Shown piece after piece: positions 26,101 through 34,341 of a stretch of DNA of 64,000 nucleotides. Under the pieces are notes generated by a model. It made no database searches. It was not told where the DNA came from and worked only from the letters and a program-made list of their open reading frames with translations. The position numbers and the translations under genes were made by a program. This stretch comes from Mumia xiangluensis (GTDB lineage Bacteria > Actinomycetota > Actinomycetes > Propionibacteriales > Nocardioidaceae), in contig NZ_WJYO01000006.1 of NCBI RefSeq assembly GCF_010994095.1, forward strand, positions 372,001-436,000, written 5' to 3'. How positions within the stretch are numbered: the stretch's first letter is position 1; the number at the start of each line of letters is the position of its first letter.

Positions 26101-27916
26101 CCATCGAGTCGTAGTGCGAGGCGACCACTCGGTCGTCTCCGTAGGTGCGCTGGAGGTAGCCCGGGATGAGAACGGTCGCCGCCGCCCACGCCGGGTCGGA
26201 GCGGTTCTGCCACCCCGAGGTCGGCTCGACCGGGACGATGTCGGGCACCTGGCCGTCAGGGCGCTGGGCGTCCGACATGTCGGTGACGAACTTCTCGTAG
26301 AACGCCTGCATGTCGTGGTTGTTGACGAGCGCCTCGGCGGCGATGTGCGCGTCGGCCATCCAACCGCGCTTCTCGCGGGTCGGGGTGTCCTCGGGGATGC
26401 CGTGCAGGCCGTTGAGCTGCGTCTGGACGTTCGCGACGTGGAGCTTGTTCAGCAGCGCGTCGGAGCTCTCGAACGAGCCGGTGCGGGCGACGTCGTTGTG
26501 GATCTCCTGCGCGACCAGCGTCTGCTTCGTCGGCGCCTCGGTGAGCCCGGCGACCTCGACCCAGCGGAACCCGGCGTAGACGAAACGCGGCTGCCAGTCC
26601 ACGTCTCCTGCGCCGCCGGCGGTGTACGTGCTCGTCTGTGCGGCACCGATCACCCCGTTGTCGACGCGACCGCCGGACAGGCGCTCGCCGTGCTTGATCG
26701 TCACCTTCGCGCCGTCGGGGAGCGCGGCGCGCAGCCGGGTCCATCCCGACATGTTCGTGCCGAAGTCGAAGACGTACACGCCGGCTGCGGGATTCGTGAT
26801 CGCCACCGCCTCGTGGCTTCGCGTGACCCGCATGGGCTCGTACTGCGCCGACGTCAGCGTGCCGATGTCGCCGGCCACGACCGTCGCCGCGCTCCACGCG
26901 GACGCGTCGTACGCCGGCTCGTCCCAGCCGGCGACCTCGCGCCGCGCGTCGTACGTCTCGCCGTTGTAGCGGTTGGCGCGGACGACGGGTCCGGCGTGCG
27001 ACGTCCAGCCCTCGCCGGTGCGCAGCGTCGTCGTACGGCCGTCGGCGGTCGTGACCCTCAGGAGTGCCAGGACGTCGGAATCCTCTCCGACCTGAAGGCC
27101 GAGCGCGTTGCTGCCACCCGCGACCAGGTCGGTGACGTCGTACGTGCGGTAGAGCGCACGCACGCGGGTGTCGGTCGGCTCCGCCTGGAGGCGGTCGTCG
27201 CCGACGCGCTTCCCGTTGAGCGTGGCCTCGTAGATGCCGCGAGCGAGGCCGAAGTTCTGTTCGCAGCAGATGCCCTGGCCGTCCGGACCGCGTTCGAAGC
27301 TGCCTCGACCCGCGACGTACAGGCGCGCGCTCGTGATGGTGCCCGCGACGTCCACGCCGCTTCGCAGGTAGCTGCCACCGGCGGCCTTCGATGCGGGCGA
27401 GATCCACTGGGCTCCGTCCCAGTCCTCCCCTTCGAGCAGGCCCGTCTCGAACCGTGCCGCCGTGCTCCAGGCGGTTGCGCGGCCCGCACCGTCCCACACC
27501 CGCACCCGCCAGTGGTACGCGGTCGCGCTCGCGAGGGCCGGTCCGTCGTGCGCGATCCCGAAGCTCGTCGCCGACGACACGCGCCCACTGTCCCAGACGT
27601 CGGGCTTGCCGGCGCCCAGCTTGGCCGCGGAGGTCGCGATCTCCACCTCGTACGCCGACTGCGCCTGGTCGCGGGCGTCGGACGTGAGGATCCACGACAA
27701 CCGGGGACGTGCTGCGTCGACGCCGAGCGGTTCGGGCTGGTTCTCGACCTCGAGATCACCGATCCTGAGCGGCGACGCTGTGGCCGCCTTGCCGGCCGGT
27801 CCGGCCGCGGTCGCTGCCGCGGGAAGCCCGGTCCCCGTCGCGGCGAGCGCGAGACCGGCCGCGATGGCGACCACTCTCCGGGACACGGATGACTGTGCGG
27901 CTCTGGACGCGCTCAC
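23141..27916 (-). CDS. Secreted multidomain alpha-L-rhamnosidase (GH78)
   Basis: 1591 residues, exported (signal peptide about 1-38, VVAIAAGLALAATGTGLPAAATA). The Bac_rhamnosid N-terminal modules begin at RPRLSWILTS. The catalytic (alpha/alpha)6 barrel has the GH78 block EDTPTREKRGWMADAHIAAE near residues 508-527 and the later GATTIWE-like stretch NGPGTIWEDWRG. Behind it come a helical linker, one or two NEW3-like beta modules (about 1040-1260), a jelly-roll module starting LLYNFEGGLDGW (about 1265-1420) and an F5/8 discoidin module (NLAAGRPVTARR onward, 1425-1590). It hydrolyses terminal alpha-rhamnosyl groups of plant or bacterial polysaccharides. A perfect palindrome lies 41 bases upstream. 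Confidence 0.92.
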   Translation of the reverse strand: MSASRAAQSSVSRRVVAIAAGLALAATGTGLPAAATAAGPAGKAATASPLRIGDLEVENQPEPLGVDAARPRLSWILTSDARDQAQSAYEVEIATSAAKLGAGKPDVWDSGRVSSATSFGIAHDGPALASATAYHWRVRVWDGAGRATAWSTAARFETGLLEGEDWDGAQWISPASKAAGGSYLRSGVDVAGTITSARLYVAGRGSFERGPDGQGICCEQNFGLARGIYEATLNGKRVGDDRLQAEPTDTRVRALYRTYDVTDLVAGGSNALGLQVGEDSDVLALLRVTTADGRTTTLRTGEGWTSHAGPVVRANRYNGETYDARREVAGWDEPAYDASAWSAATVVAGDIGTLTSAQYEPMRVTRSHEAVAITNPAAGVYVFDFGTNMSGWTRLRAALPDGAKVTIKHGERLSGGRVDNGVIGAAQTSTYTAGGAGDVDWQPRFVYAGFRWVEVAGLTEAPTKQTLVAQEIHNDVARTGSFESSDALLNKLHVANVQTQLNGLHGIPEDTPTREKRGWMADAHIAAEALVNNHDMQAFYEKFVTDMSDAQRPDGQVPDIVPVEPTSGWQNRSDPAWAAATVLIPGYLQRTYGDDRVVASHYDSMARWIAYVETTTSGGLVTRPSQQWGQDWVAVESTDGTLFRSAFFFWVLREMTTMATQTGHDDDAVRFRARAAEVRDAINARYFDDVDATYGPSQFSNAFPLLLGVVPEGREKDVLATLVGQVEAKDGHFTGGLPGIKYIPEALAAYGRSDLVLDVVRNEEYPGWGYMLANGPGTIWEDWRGVSSLNHPMFSSIDAWLYDRVAGLGQTAESTGYETLRVDPELHADLDEAAATIRTPRGDASTRWFHRHGALVQKVTVPVGATAEVRVPKAAVEDVLEGSGRELGYAADRPGVREVEARGKDALVTLGSGSYELVVDRTAGALGRADDALTKVGAEIDRLQRSGELSSAGRLRLRAATTAADASVRVASALRLKGRAAPADEATAVALRLTNLLVAAVAWENRRGSLNDAGYAALRPLVDRVARLLAPEVSRANGVTVTASAAGRLLPGETTTVDVRVENTGRSALSTDGLSFDPPQGWTVKTVDTLPAQIAPKATATARVEVSVAKTQELGPVVVPGTVSYDVKGIEVDHPFTVEAVVEAPVEIGALSVAPRVVTARESATLSLPLRNLSPSRPASIELRAVTVPDGWTLADERVFTVPADGTATATLALTASDGASATGRVVLDAYADGAFVGRVRGEAYLRGPGCSADSSGEACLPAGMDLLYNFEGGLDGWTAGEGTASAESVRSFANGPGGPRLGTGALEATPVAGRAANAWRSVAATPSSPIAVGDATSLLAYVNAYGGGGSVSEVRVRLTGEGAQPYEKTVRITPDRWNKVEVDLRAWAATSVTGVEIAFRGSNAGAWGGRFQVDQVALDRAPQVPDQAANLAAGRPVTARRTLSCCGWSAANLTDGVRESTPASKGYTSDPWSTVPESEEWVTVDLGAARDLGSVWVYPRTEVPGDGRGTSGANFPLDFDLEVSDDGTTWRTVRSLVGQATDGSRPLGYEVEGNGRFVRLRTHTLGRPSPDESGAGYHRLQLAELEVYGP

Positions 27917-27957
27917 GGCGGCTCCCCCGGGTCGTCGCTCCGGAAGCTGCCCGGCGC

Positions 27958-27973
27958 GTTGAATCGATTCAAC
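27958..27973. promoter_or_regulatory. Perfect 16-bp palindromic operator before GH78
   Basis: gttgaatcgattcaac is exactly self-complementary and lies 42-57 bases before the start codon of the rhamnosidase. A CG-centred palindrome of this size at this place is the usual form of a LacI-family operator controlling a glycoside hydrolase. No LacI gene is in the window. Confidence 0.75.
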
Positions 27974-28069
27974 TCCCTGCGTGCCGAAAGTATGAGCCAG
28001 GTCACACTGGGGTCAAGGCGCGTGACCGGTTCCGGCCACGCGCCCCGCGCCCGTCCCCGAAGCGGAGGG

Positions 28070-30004
28070 TCAGGCGGTCTCGTCCAGCAGCGCCGGGAGG
28101 CCCGACGTGCCGGGGGCGACCTCGCTGCGCTTCGGGAGCCAGCCCCATCCGGCCGGCCAGGTCGGCTGCGGCAGCGCGAGACCGGGCAGCGCGAAGCTGG
28201 ACCTGGCCAGGTCCAGCGTGTACGTCGACGCGGTGGTGTCGATGTTCCGGACGCGGCCGTTCGCCGCCCCCACGACGACGACACCGAGGCGGTGACCCTT
28301 CTTGACAACGGCGTCGTCCGGATCGAGGGTGACCGTCACGTCGTGCGTACCTGCACCGTCGAGCCGGGCCCACCCGCGCCCGAGGATCTGCAGCGGCGTC
28401 GTCCCGACATTGCGCTTCATCGTGAAGTAGCACGCGTCGTCGGCGGCCGTGGACTGCCCGACACAGGTCTCCGTCGTCGTGGTGGACGCTCCGTCGCCGG
28501 TGGTGAGGACACGGTCGGCCTCGCCGTAGTCGACGAGCATGACTCCGACCTGACCCGTCGGCACCTCGGACGTGACCCTCAGCTTCGCGACCATCGAGCC
28601 GCTCATCCGGGCGTCGGTGAGCAGCGGCGCGGTCGCGTACAGGAGCCGGCTGGCGTTGGCGCCCTCGGCGGCCGCGGTGTTCTCACGCTGGCTCGGCGAG
28701 TTCACCCAGCTCTGGGTGGTCTTGGCCACCGGCCGGCCGAGTGCGCCGTCGGCCTGCGGGCGGAGCGTGGTGGTCGTGAGCCGGACGGGCCACGAGTACG
28801 AGTCCACCCAGTGGTCCGGCGTGGTCTCCACCTTCACGCGAGGCTCCAGCAAGATCGTGTTCCTGATCCCCATCAGCTCGTGGTCGAACCACCGGTGCAG
28901 CGTGCTGACCCACTCGTCGCGGTTGATGTCGAACGGGTCGACGTGCCCGACGCGGCTCAGCCACATCTTGCGGGTGACTCCGGCCTTCCCGAGCGCGTTC
29001 CACCAGGTCGAGAAGTGCCGCGTCTTGACGTTGGTGTCCTGGAGGCCGTGGTAGATGAAGACGCTGGCCTTGACCTTCTCGGCGTTGAGCGCCGCCGCGT
29101 CGCGGTAGTTGCGCTCGTCCCAGAACGCGTTGTGCTCACCGGTCTCGTCGGCGTCCTCGTCGTTCATCCGCTGCAGCGTCGCCGAGCAGTCCTGCGACTG
29201 GGTGCGGTTGTCGGCGACGCGGCTGGCGAGCCCGCTCGAATAGTTCCAGCTGTAGGGCAGTCCCTGCGAGCGGCTGTAGTCGTACCAGGAGCTGATCGCG
29301 CTGATCGGGACGATCGTCTCCAGGCCCTTCACGCCGGTCGCGGCGACGCCGTTGGCGATCGTGCCGTCGTAGCTCTTGCCGATCATGCCGGTCTTGCCGT
29401 TCGTCCAGTCGGCGTCGACCGGGTTGCCGGCGGCGTCGACGGCCTCGGCGTTGCCGTTGAGCCACTCGACGACAGCCTTGATCGAACCGACGTCGGACTT
29501 GCCGCCGGTGTCGACGCAGCCGGTCGAGCGCGAGGTCCCCGCGACGTCCGCGGCGACGTAGGCGTAGCCGCGCGGCACGAAGTAGTTGTCGTAGAACAGC
29601 GGGAACTTGTCGAGGTTCCCAGCGGCATCGAAGGTCTTGCACTCCGCCTCGTTGCCTCGGCAGAGGCTCGTGTAGTACGGGCTCGCGTCCATCACGACCG
29701 GCACGTCCACGCCTCGCTGGTCGAGCTCACGCGGACGCACGATGTCGGCGGCGACCTTGTCCTCCTCGCCGTCACCGTCGAAGTCGGGGGCGATCACCCA
29801 GACGGTCTCGCGGATCGCGTCCGCGTAGCTGTAGACGGGTGACGAGACGCCGCCTTGGAGCACGTACGGCTTGGGGGCCGGAGCCGCCGACGCCGTGGTC
29901 GCGGTTCCCGCGACGAGTGCCGTGCCCGTGAGGGCAAGGGTGAGGAGAAGACCGATGCCCCTGCGGGGCCTGCGCGCGCGCCGCGCCACGTTCGCCTGCT
30001 GCAT
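28070..30004 (-). CDS. Secreted X-Pro dipeptidyl-peptidase / CocE-NonD hydrolase (S15)
   Basis: 644 residues from the ATG at 30004. A basic n-region (ARRARRPRRGIG) precedes a signal peptide (LLLTLALTGTALVAGTATTASA). The alpha/beta hydrolase nucleophile is Ser in GMIGKSYDGTIANGVAA (near residue 211). The later VGHVDPFDINRDEW holds a likely catalytic His region, and the C-terminal half is the galactose-binding-like beta domain of the S15 family (ending in TLDLARSSFALPGLA). It cleaves X-Pro dipeptides or related esters outside the cell. It sits between two rhamnosidases but shows no link to sugar use beyond position. Confidence 0.88.
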   Translation of the reverse strand: MQQANVARRARRPRRGIGLLLTLALTGTALVAGTATTASAAPAPKPYVLQGGVSSPVYSYADAIRETVWVIAPDFDGDGEEDKVAADIVRPRELDQRGVDVPVVMDASPYYTSLCRGNEAECKTFDAAGNLDKFPLFYDNYFVPRGYAYVAADVAGTSRSTGCVDTGGKSDVGSIKAVVEWLNGNAEAVDAAGNPVDADWTNGKTGMIGKSYDGTIANGVAATGVKGLETIVPISAISSWYDYSRSQGLPYSWNYSSGLASRVADNRTQSQDCSATLQRMNDEDADETGEHNAFWDERNYRDAAALNAEKVKASVFIYHGLQDTNVKTRHFSTWWNALGKAGVTRKMWLSRVGHVDPFDINRDEWVSTLHRWFDHELMGIRNTILLEPRVKVETTPDHWVDSYSWPVRLTTTTLRPQADGALGRPVAKTTQSWVNSPSQRENTAAAEGANASRLLYATAPLLTDARMSGSMVAKLRVTSEVPTGQVGVMLVDYGEADRVLTTGDGASTTTTETCVGQSTAADDACYFTMKRNVGTTPLQILGRGWARLDGAGTHDVTVTLDPDDAVVKKGHRLGVVVVGAANGRVRNIDTTASTYTLDLARSSFALPGLALPQPTWPAGWGWLPKRSEVAPGTSGLPALLDETA

Positions 30005-30065
30005 GTGCCGCAGTCTGGCGCGCGCGCCCGTGCTCCGCACTCCGTGAGTTCGTGCGCACGGTCAG

Positions 30066-30104
30066 CGGCGCCGGGGAGGAGCGGGCGCTGCTCCCCGGGC
30101 GCCG
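30066..30104 (-). terminator. Hairpin downstream of the GH106 gene
   Basis: cggcgccggggag (30066-30078) pairs with ctccccgggcgccg (30091-30104), with one bulged base. It follows the GH106 stop codon on the minus strand by a few bases. Confidence 0.65.
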
Positions 30105-30107
30105 TGG

Positions 30108-33104
30108 TCAGACCTTGAGCACGGCCTCTCCGTACGGGAGCACCCGCACCGGGCCGACCAGGCCGCTCCGGACCCGGTTCGCCGCGCCGAACACCTCAGG
30201 CTGCGCCGTACGCATCCGGTTGAACAGCGTCGTGGCGACCTCGATCTCGATGTGGTTCACGCCCGTCCGGAGCAGGTGACCGACGTCGAGGCGCGTGTCG
30301 GTGGGTGACGCCTGCTCGACCGCGCGGTTGTTGACCTTCACGGCGTACGACCCGAGGACCGACCCCAGGTCGAGGTAGGCGCCGACCGAGCGGTCCCAGC
30401 TCTTCGGCAGCGTCACCGTCGTCGTGTAGCGGCCGACACCGGAGGCGTCCTCGAGACCGGGGATCTCGTTCCACGGCGCGAGCGCCTCCAACCGGTGCAC
30501 CGACCGTACGGTGTCGGTCGTCGTCGGCGTCCGTCCGGGCTGCCAGTCCTCGGCGACAAGCGTCCACGAGCTCAACGCGACCACCTCGGGCACCGTGTCG
30601 ATCGTCGCCGTGCGGGTCGTGCCGTCGCTCAGCGCGACCGCGTACGCTCCGGCGGCCGAGGCCCTGACGACCAACGACCTCGCCTCGATGCGCGCATCGG
30701 CGGCGTCGGTGTCGACGACGTGATCGGTCCGCGCGGTGCTCGGGTCGGCCCAGCCGCGTGCAGCCAGCGCCACCACGGTCGTCGAGCCCGGCGTGAGCCG
30801 GATCCGCAGCGTGTACGTCCGGCCGTCCTGGCGATAGACGGCCACGCGGCGCACCTCACCGGTCCACGCGTCCAGCACGTACGGCACCAGGTCGCCGCCA
30901 CGCGTCGCCGTCAGCGAGACCTCCTGCTCGACGAGCGCCAGCGGCCGGTTCTCGGCGTGACGCCCGTTCGCGAGCATGAAGAGGTCCGCATCACCGGTAC
31001 GGCGGTGCTGGTGGACCACCGTCGAGCGCTCGTGCCACACCTGCGGCTCGACCCCGAGTGCGGCCAGGGCGGTCGGGATCTCCGCCGCCACGGCCACGTT
31101 TCGGACGCTCGGCTGTGCCAGCGCCGTACGGATCGCGTCGGCGACCGCCGCGTTCGCCGACGCGTCCGCCTTGCCCTCGGCCGTCGGCTTGCTCCAGTCG
31201 CCGAGGAAGACGAACGGGAATCCCCTCTGCGCGAGGTCGGCGATCTTGCGCGCCGCCTCGACGGTGATCGTCGTACGGCGGCCGCGGAAGGCGTCGCCCT
31301 CCACGATCATCGCCTTGTACGCCGGTCCCTCGGGCACGAGCCGGCCGTCGCGCAGCGTCACCCCGCGGTCGACGAACGCCGCCGACGACACGAACTGGTG
31401 GCTCCAGCCGAACGGGATGCCGTCGTTGGTCGCCCACTGCGCACCGATGCCGGTCGCGGTCCAGCCCTTCTGGCGGTAGAACACCAGGTCGCTGCGGTTG
31501 CGCCCCTGCTGCAGCACCCACTGCGTACGACGCATGTAGTCCGCGATCCGCGGGACGTGGCGCCACGACGGCTGCCGCGGACCCCATGCCTCGGAGTAGC
31601 CGGTCGCACCGTTGTACGGCGAGAACGCGGCGAAGCCGGGCCATGCCGCGCCGGGCGCCTCGGCGTACGGGTAGCCGTGCAGCACCGCCTGGTTGACGCC
31701 CGCCGCGTAGATGCTGTTGAGCGTCGTCAGCACGCGGTCCCAGGTGACGTTGTAGGCAGCCCCGTTGTACGCCGCCGCCTCGCACGACAGGATCGTGCGG
31801 CCGGCGATGTCCCGGCCGCCCGCCATCACGCGGTAGTCGTCGAGGTTCTTGAACCCCAGTGACTCGCTCTCCGGCTGATCGAGGATGCCGGAGTGCGCGA
31901 GCGTGTCGGTCTCGAGGCCGTACGCCTGGATGCGGAGCTCGAGCCCGAGGTCGTGCGCCCAGTCGCGCAGCGGGATGAGGTGGTTGTCGCGGTACAGGTC
32001 GCTGAACGTCATCGCGAGGTCGTCGCGCACGCGCGTCGTGAGATCGGCGTCGAACGTCCAGAGGTACTTCTCCTTGACCTCCAGCACGACCGGCAGGAAC
32101 GGCGCGAGGTCGTACCCGTTGCGGGCGCGGAAGGCTTCGAGCATCCCCGGCGTCCAGATCGTCGCGCCGGTCTCGATCTCGAGGGAGTCCTCGAAGAACG
32201 TGTTGCCGGCACGCTTGATCAGGCGCCGCATCTCACGATCGAGGATGTGCTGCTCCCAGAAGTCGGTGACCGCCTTCGTGCCTGCGGCACTGAAGTGGTC
32301 GACCACGAAGGCTTCAGGCGAGCTGTGCGGACCGGCCTCGGGGAGCTGGCCGGATCCGCGCTCCCAGTACGCGAAGAGGAGCCAGGTGCCGTCGGCCGGC
32401 GCGGTCCACGTGATGCGCCCGTCCGTCACCTGCGCGGTGAGATCGATCAGCGACGCCTGCTCGAGGACGCTCTCGCGCGTCGACGGCGTCACGAGGCGGA
32501 CCGCCTGCACCGCGAGAAGGGTCGTCTTCTCGACGTGGTCCTCGGCTGCGACCACCGGGGCGGGGAGCACGTCGTCGTAGGTCTGTCCCGCGGTCAGCGT
32601 GACGAGGCCGTGCACGAGCTCCTTGATCGCGGCGTCGTCGTCGGGGACGAGTCCGGGTACGGCTGCGGGCCACGAGGGTCCTGCGGTGAGGTCCAGCGTC
32701 ACACCGTCTCGGTCGGCCTGCTGGAGCGCGGCCTTCACCGCCGCGATCCACGCCGGGGTTCCCCAGCCGTGACCCTCGACGTCGAGCTCGTCCTTCAGCC
32801 TCACGCTGTGGTGGACGTCCGCGATCTCCATGCCGCCGAACCCGGCGCGCGCGATGTCGCGGACCTCGGCCTGGATCTGCTGCGGGTCGACCAGGCCGTG
32901 AGGCCACCACCAGCGGAAGCGGGCGCCGTACCGGCTCTCAGGATCGGCGAAGGCCCTCGCTGCCGGGCGTCCACCCGGTCCCGCCTGGGTCGCGGCGGCG
33001 GGCAGGAGCGCACCCGGCCCGATTGCCAGCCCGGCACCGGCGACGGCCGACGCCGCGATGAACGAGCGACGGCTGAGGGAGGACTTGGTGGGTCGGTCAG
33101 ACAC
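30108..33104 (-). CDS. Tat-exported alpha-L-rhamnosidase-like hydrolase (GH106)
   Basis: 998 residues from a GTG at 33104 with the ribosome binding site aggag. A twin-arginine signal SRRSFIAASAVAGAGLAIG is close to the N-terminus. The catalytic region begins FRWWWPHGLVDPQQIQAEV, with GFGGMEIADVHHSVRL and GWGTPAWIAAVKAALQQAD typical of GH106. FFEDSLEIETGATIWTPGML and RTILSCEAAAYNGAAYNVTW are further conserved blocks with acidic candidates for catalysis. The C-terminal end is a galactose-binding-like domain (GVNHIEIEVATTLFNRMR). It pairs functionally with the GH78 enzyme. A palindrome lies 17 bases upstream of the start. Confidence 0.88.
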   Translation of the reverse strand: MSDRPTKSSLSRRSFIAASAVAGAGLAIGPGALLPAAATQAGPGGRPAARAFADPESRYGARFRWWWPHGLVDPQQIQAEVRDIARAGFGGMEIADVHHSVRLKDELDVEGHGWGTPAWIAAVKAALQQADRDGVTLDLTAGPSWPAAVPGLVPDDDAAIKELVHGLVTLTAGQTYDDVLPAPVVAAEDHVEKTTLLAVQAVRLVTPSTRESVLEQASLIDLTAQVTDGRITWTAPADGTWLLFAYWERGSGQLPEAGPHSSPEAFVVDHFSAAGTKAVTDFWEQHILDREMRRLIKRAGNTFFEDSLEIETGATIWTPGMLEAFRARNGYDLAPFLPVVLEVKEKYLWTFDADLTTRVRDDLAMTFSDLYRDNHLIPLRDWAHDLGLELRIQAYGLETDTLAHSGILDQPESESLGFKNLDDYRVMAGGRDIAGRTILSCEAAAYNGAAYNVTWDRVLTTLNSIYAAGVNQAVLHGYPYAEAPGAAWPGFAAFSPYNGATGYSEAWGPRQPSWRHVPRIADYMRRTQWVLQQGRNRSDLVFYRQKGWTATGIGAQWATNDGIPFGWSHQFVSSAAFVDRGVTLRDGRLVPEGPAYKAMIVEGDAFRGRRTTITVEAARKIADLAQRGFPFVFLGDWSKPTAEGKADASANAAVADAIRTALAQPSVRNVAVAAEIPTALAALGVEPQVWHERSTVVHQHRRTGDADLFMLANGRHAENRPLALVEQEVSLTATRGGDLVPYVLDAWTGEVRRVAVYRQDGRTYTLRIRLTPGSTTVVALAARGWADPSTARTDHVVDTDAADARIEARSLVVRASAAGAYAVALSDGTTRTATIDTVPEVVALSSWTLVAEDWQPGRTPTTTDTVRSVHRLEALAPWNEIPGLEDASGVGRYTTTVTLPKSWDRSVGAYLDLGSVLGSYAVKVNNRAVEQASPTDTRLDVGHLLRTGVNHIEIEVATTLFNRMRTAQPEVFGAANRVRSGLVGPVRVLPYGEAVLKV

Positions 33105-33120
33105 GGGGCTGCTCCTCGAA

Positions 33121-33132
33121 TGAAACGTTTCA
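33121..33132. promoter_or_regulatory. Perfect 12-bp palindromic operator before GH106
   Basis: tgaaacgtttca is self-complementary and lies 17-28 bases before the GTG start, inside the expected 5' leader or promoter. It has LacI-operator form but differs from the GH78 palindrome (TTGAATCGATTCAA), so a different regulator is expected. Confidence 0.7.
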
Positions 33133-33262
33133 GTGACGTTCGAGAAGGGTATGACGTGCACCACATCGGTGGCCACTCGGGTGACCGGAACCGGCCAAAG
33201 CGCTCGCCTTGTCCCCTCCCCACGCGGCGGGGGACGAGCTCGGCTCCTGGCAGAGTGAGCCC

Positions 33263-33610
33263 ATGCCCTCCCCCGCGGTCCGCGCCGCCGACCTCACGCT
33301 GACCGCGGTGCTCTTCGCCGGTCTGTCGGCACTGCTCGTGATGTTCGGCGGCGTCGCCGCATGGATCGGGCTCGGCCCGACACCCTGTCTCGGAGACCTC
33401 TCCGGCCGCTGCGCCGAGTCACCCGTCGGCCCGCGGTTCGTCGCCTGGACCCTCGTCGGCGCACTCGCGCTCGTGTGGGGTCTCGCGCTGTGGCGCGTCG
33501 TCGAGCGCGTACGCCGCGGGCTGGCCGCCTGGACGGTGCCGGTCCTCGGCGCGGGCGCCGGGGCCATGGTCGTCCTCGCCGGCACCTTGCTGATGGCGGT
33601 TGTCAGCTGA
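33263..33610 (+). CDS. Small integral membrane protein
   Basis: 115 residues with three hydrophobic segments: LTLTAVLFAGLSALLVMFGGVAAWI, RFVAWTLVGALALVWGLALWRVV and AAWTVPVLGAGAGAMVVLAGTLLMAVV. The loop after the first helix holds two Cys (PTPCLGDLSGRCAES) that may form an extracellular disulfide. I recognise no family. It stands alone, divergent from the GH106 gene and convergent with the RidA gene. The ATG at 33263 precedes the first helix; the upstream in-frame start adds a poor polar leader. Confidence 0.65.
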   Translation: MPSPAVRAADLTLTAVLFAGLSALLVMFGGVAAWIGLGPTPCLGDLSGRCAESPVGPRFVAWTLVGALALVWGLALWRVVERVRRGLAAWTVPVLGAGAGAMVVLAGTLLMAVVS

Positions 33611-33618
33611 CGAGCCGA

Positions 33619-33649
33619 CGCCGCAGCACTCGTCGCGAGTACTGCGGCG
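33619..33649. terminator. Bidirectional terminator hairpin
   Basis: cgccgcag (33619-33626) and ctgcggcg (33642-33649), then one mismatch, then actcg/cgagt, form a 13-bp stem with a 3-base loop. It lies between two convergent genes and can serve both. Confidence 0.7.
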
Positions 33650-33672
33650 CCGACGGCGTACGGGTCAGGACG

Positions 33673-34341
33673 TCAGTGCTTGTGACCCTTCCCCTTCGAG
33701 GGGAACACCGCGTCGACCTCGACCTCGACGAGCCACCCGCCGACCGGAAGGTTCTCGATCTCGAGCGCGGCGCGCGACGGACGCGCCGGGTTCACGACCA
33801 TCGGGGGTGCCGGTGCAGCCGATCCCATCGGCACGTTGATCGCCTTGCCGGTGGAGAGGCTCGTGTTGGCGAAGAACTGCCGGTACGCCCGGTTCCAGCC
33901 GGCGAAGTCCGCCGTCACGGCTCCGGTCGAGTTCTGCAGGAACACCCGCATCGTGATCACGTCGTCGTACGAGAGCCCCTGCTTCGCGAGGTTCTCGCCG
34001 ATGCGGCGCAGCACGTTGATCCCCTGCGCCTCGGTGATCGTGACGCCGGCCGGGAGGACGCCGGCCGGGAAGACCGCCGTGTCGATGTAGCGCTGCTCCG
34101 AACCGCCCGGTGCCGCCGTGTTGAGCGCGGAAGGACCGAGCCCGCTCGACTTGTAGATCGGCGTGTTCGCACCGATCGCGACACCGTCGGAGATCATCGG
34201 GTTGTCCTGGCCTGCCGGGAGCGCCGGCACCGCGGTCCCGGGCCTCGGCGGCTTGGCGAACGTGCCGTGCGCGACGGCGCTGGCGGGGATGCACACGAGG
34301 GCGGTCGCAGCGACGGCGATCGCGGTACGACGGGTGCTCAT
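33673..34341 (-). CDS. Exported RidA (YjgF) family protein
   Basis: 222 residues. The first 24 (RRTAIAVAATALVCIPASAVAHG) form a signal peptide, unusual because RidA proteins are normally cytosolic. The RidA fold follows: ITEAQGINVLRRIGENLAKQGLSYDDVITMRVFLQ, then NPARPSRAALEIENLPVGGWLVEVEVDAVFP, where PxRxSR and the VEVE strand are family hallmarks. RidA hydrolyses reactive enamine/imine intermediates. Its ATG overlaps the stop of an exported flavin amine oxidase by 4 bases, and that enzyme produces imines, so it likely detoxifies the neighbour's product outside the membrane (inference). The tail KGKGHKH is Lys/His-rich. Confidence 0.88.
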   Translation of the reverse strand: MSTRRTAIAVAATALVCIPASAVAHGTFAKPPRPGTAVPALPAGQDNPMISDGVAIGANTPIYKSSGLGPSALNTAAPGGSEQRYIDTAVFPAGVLPAGVTITEAQGINVLRRIGENLAKQGLSYDDVITMRVFLQNSTGAVTADFAGWNRAYRQFFANTSLSTGKAINVPMGSAAPAPPMVVNPARPSRAALEIENLPVGGWLVEVEVDAVFPSKGKGHKH

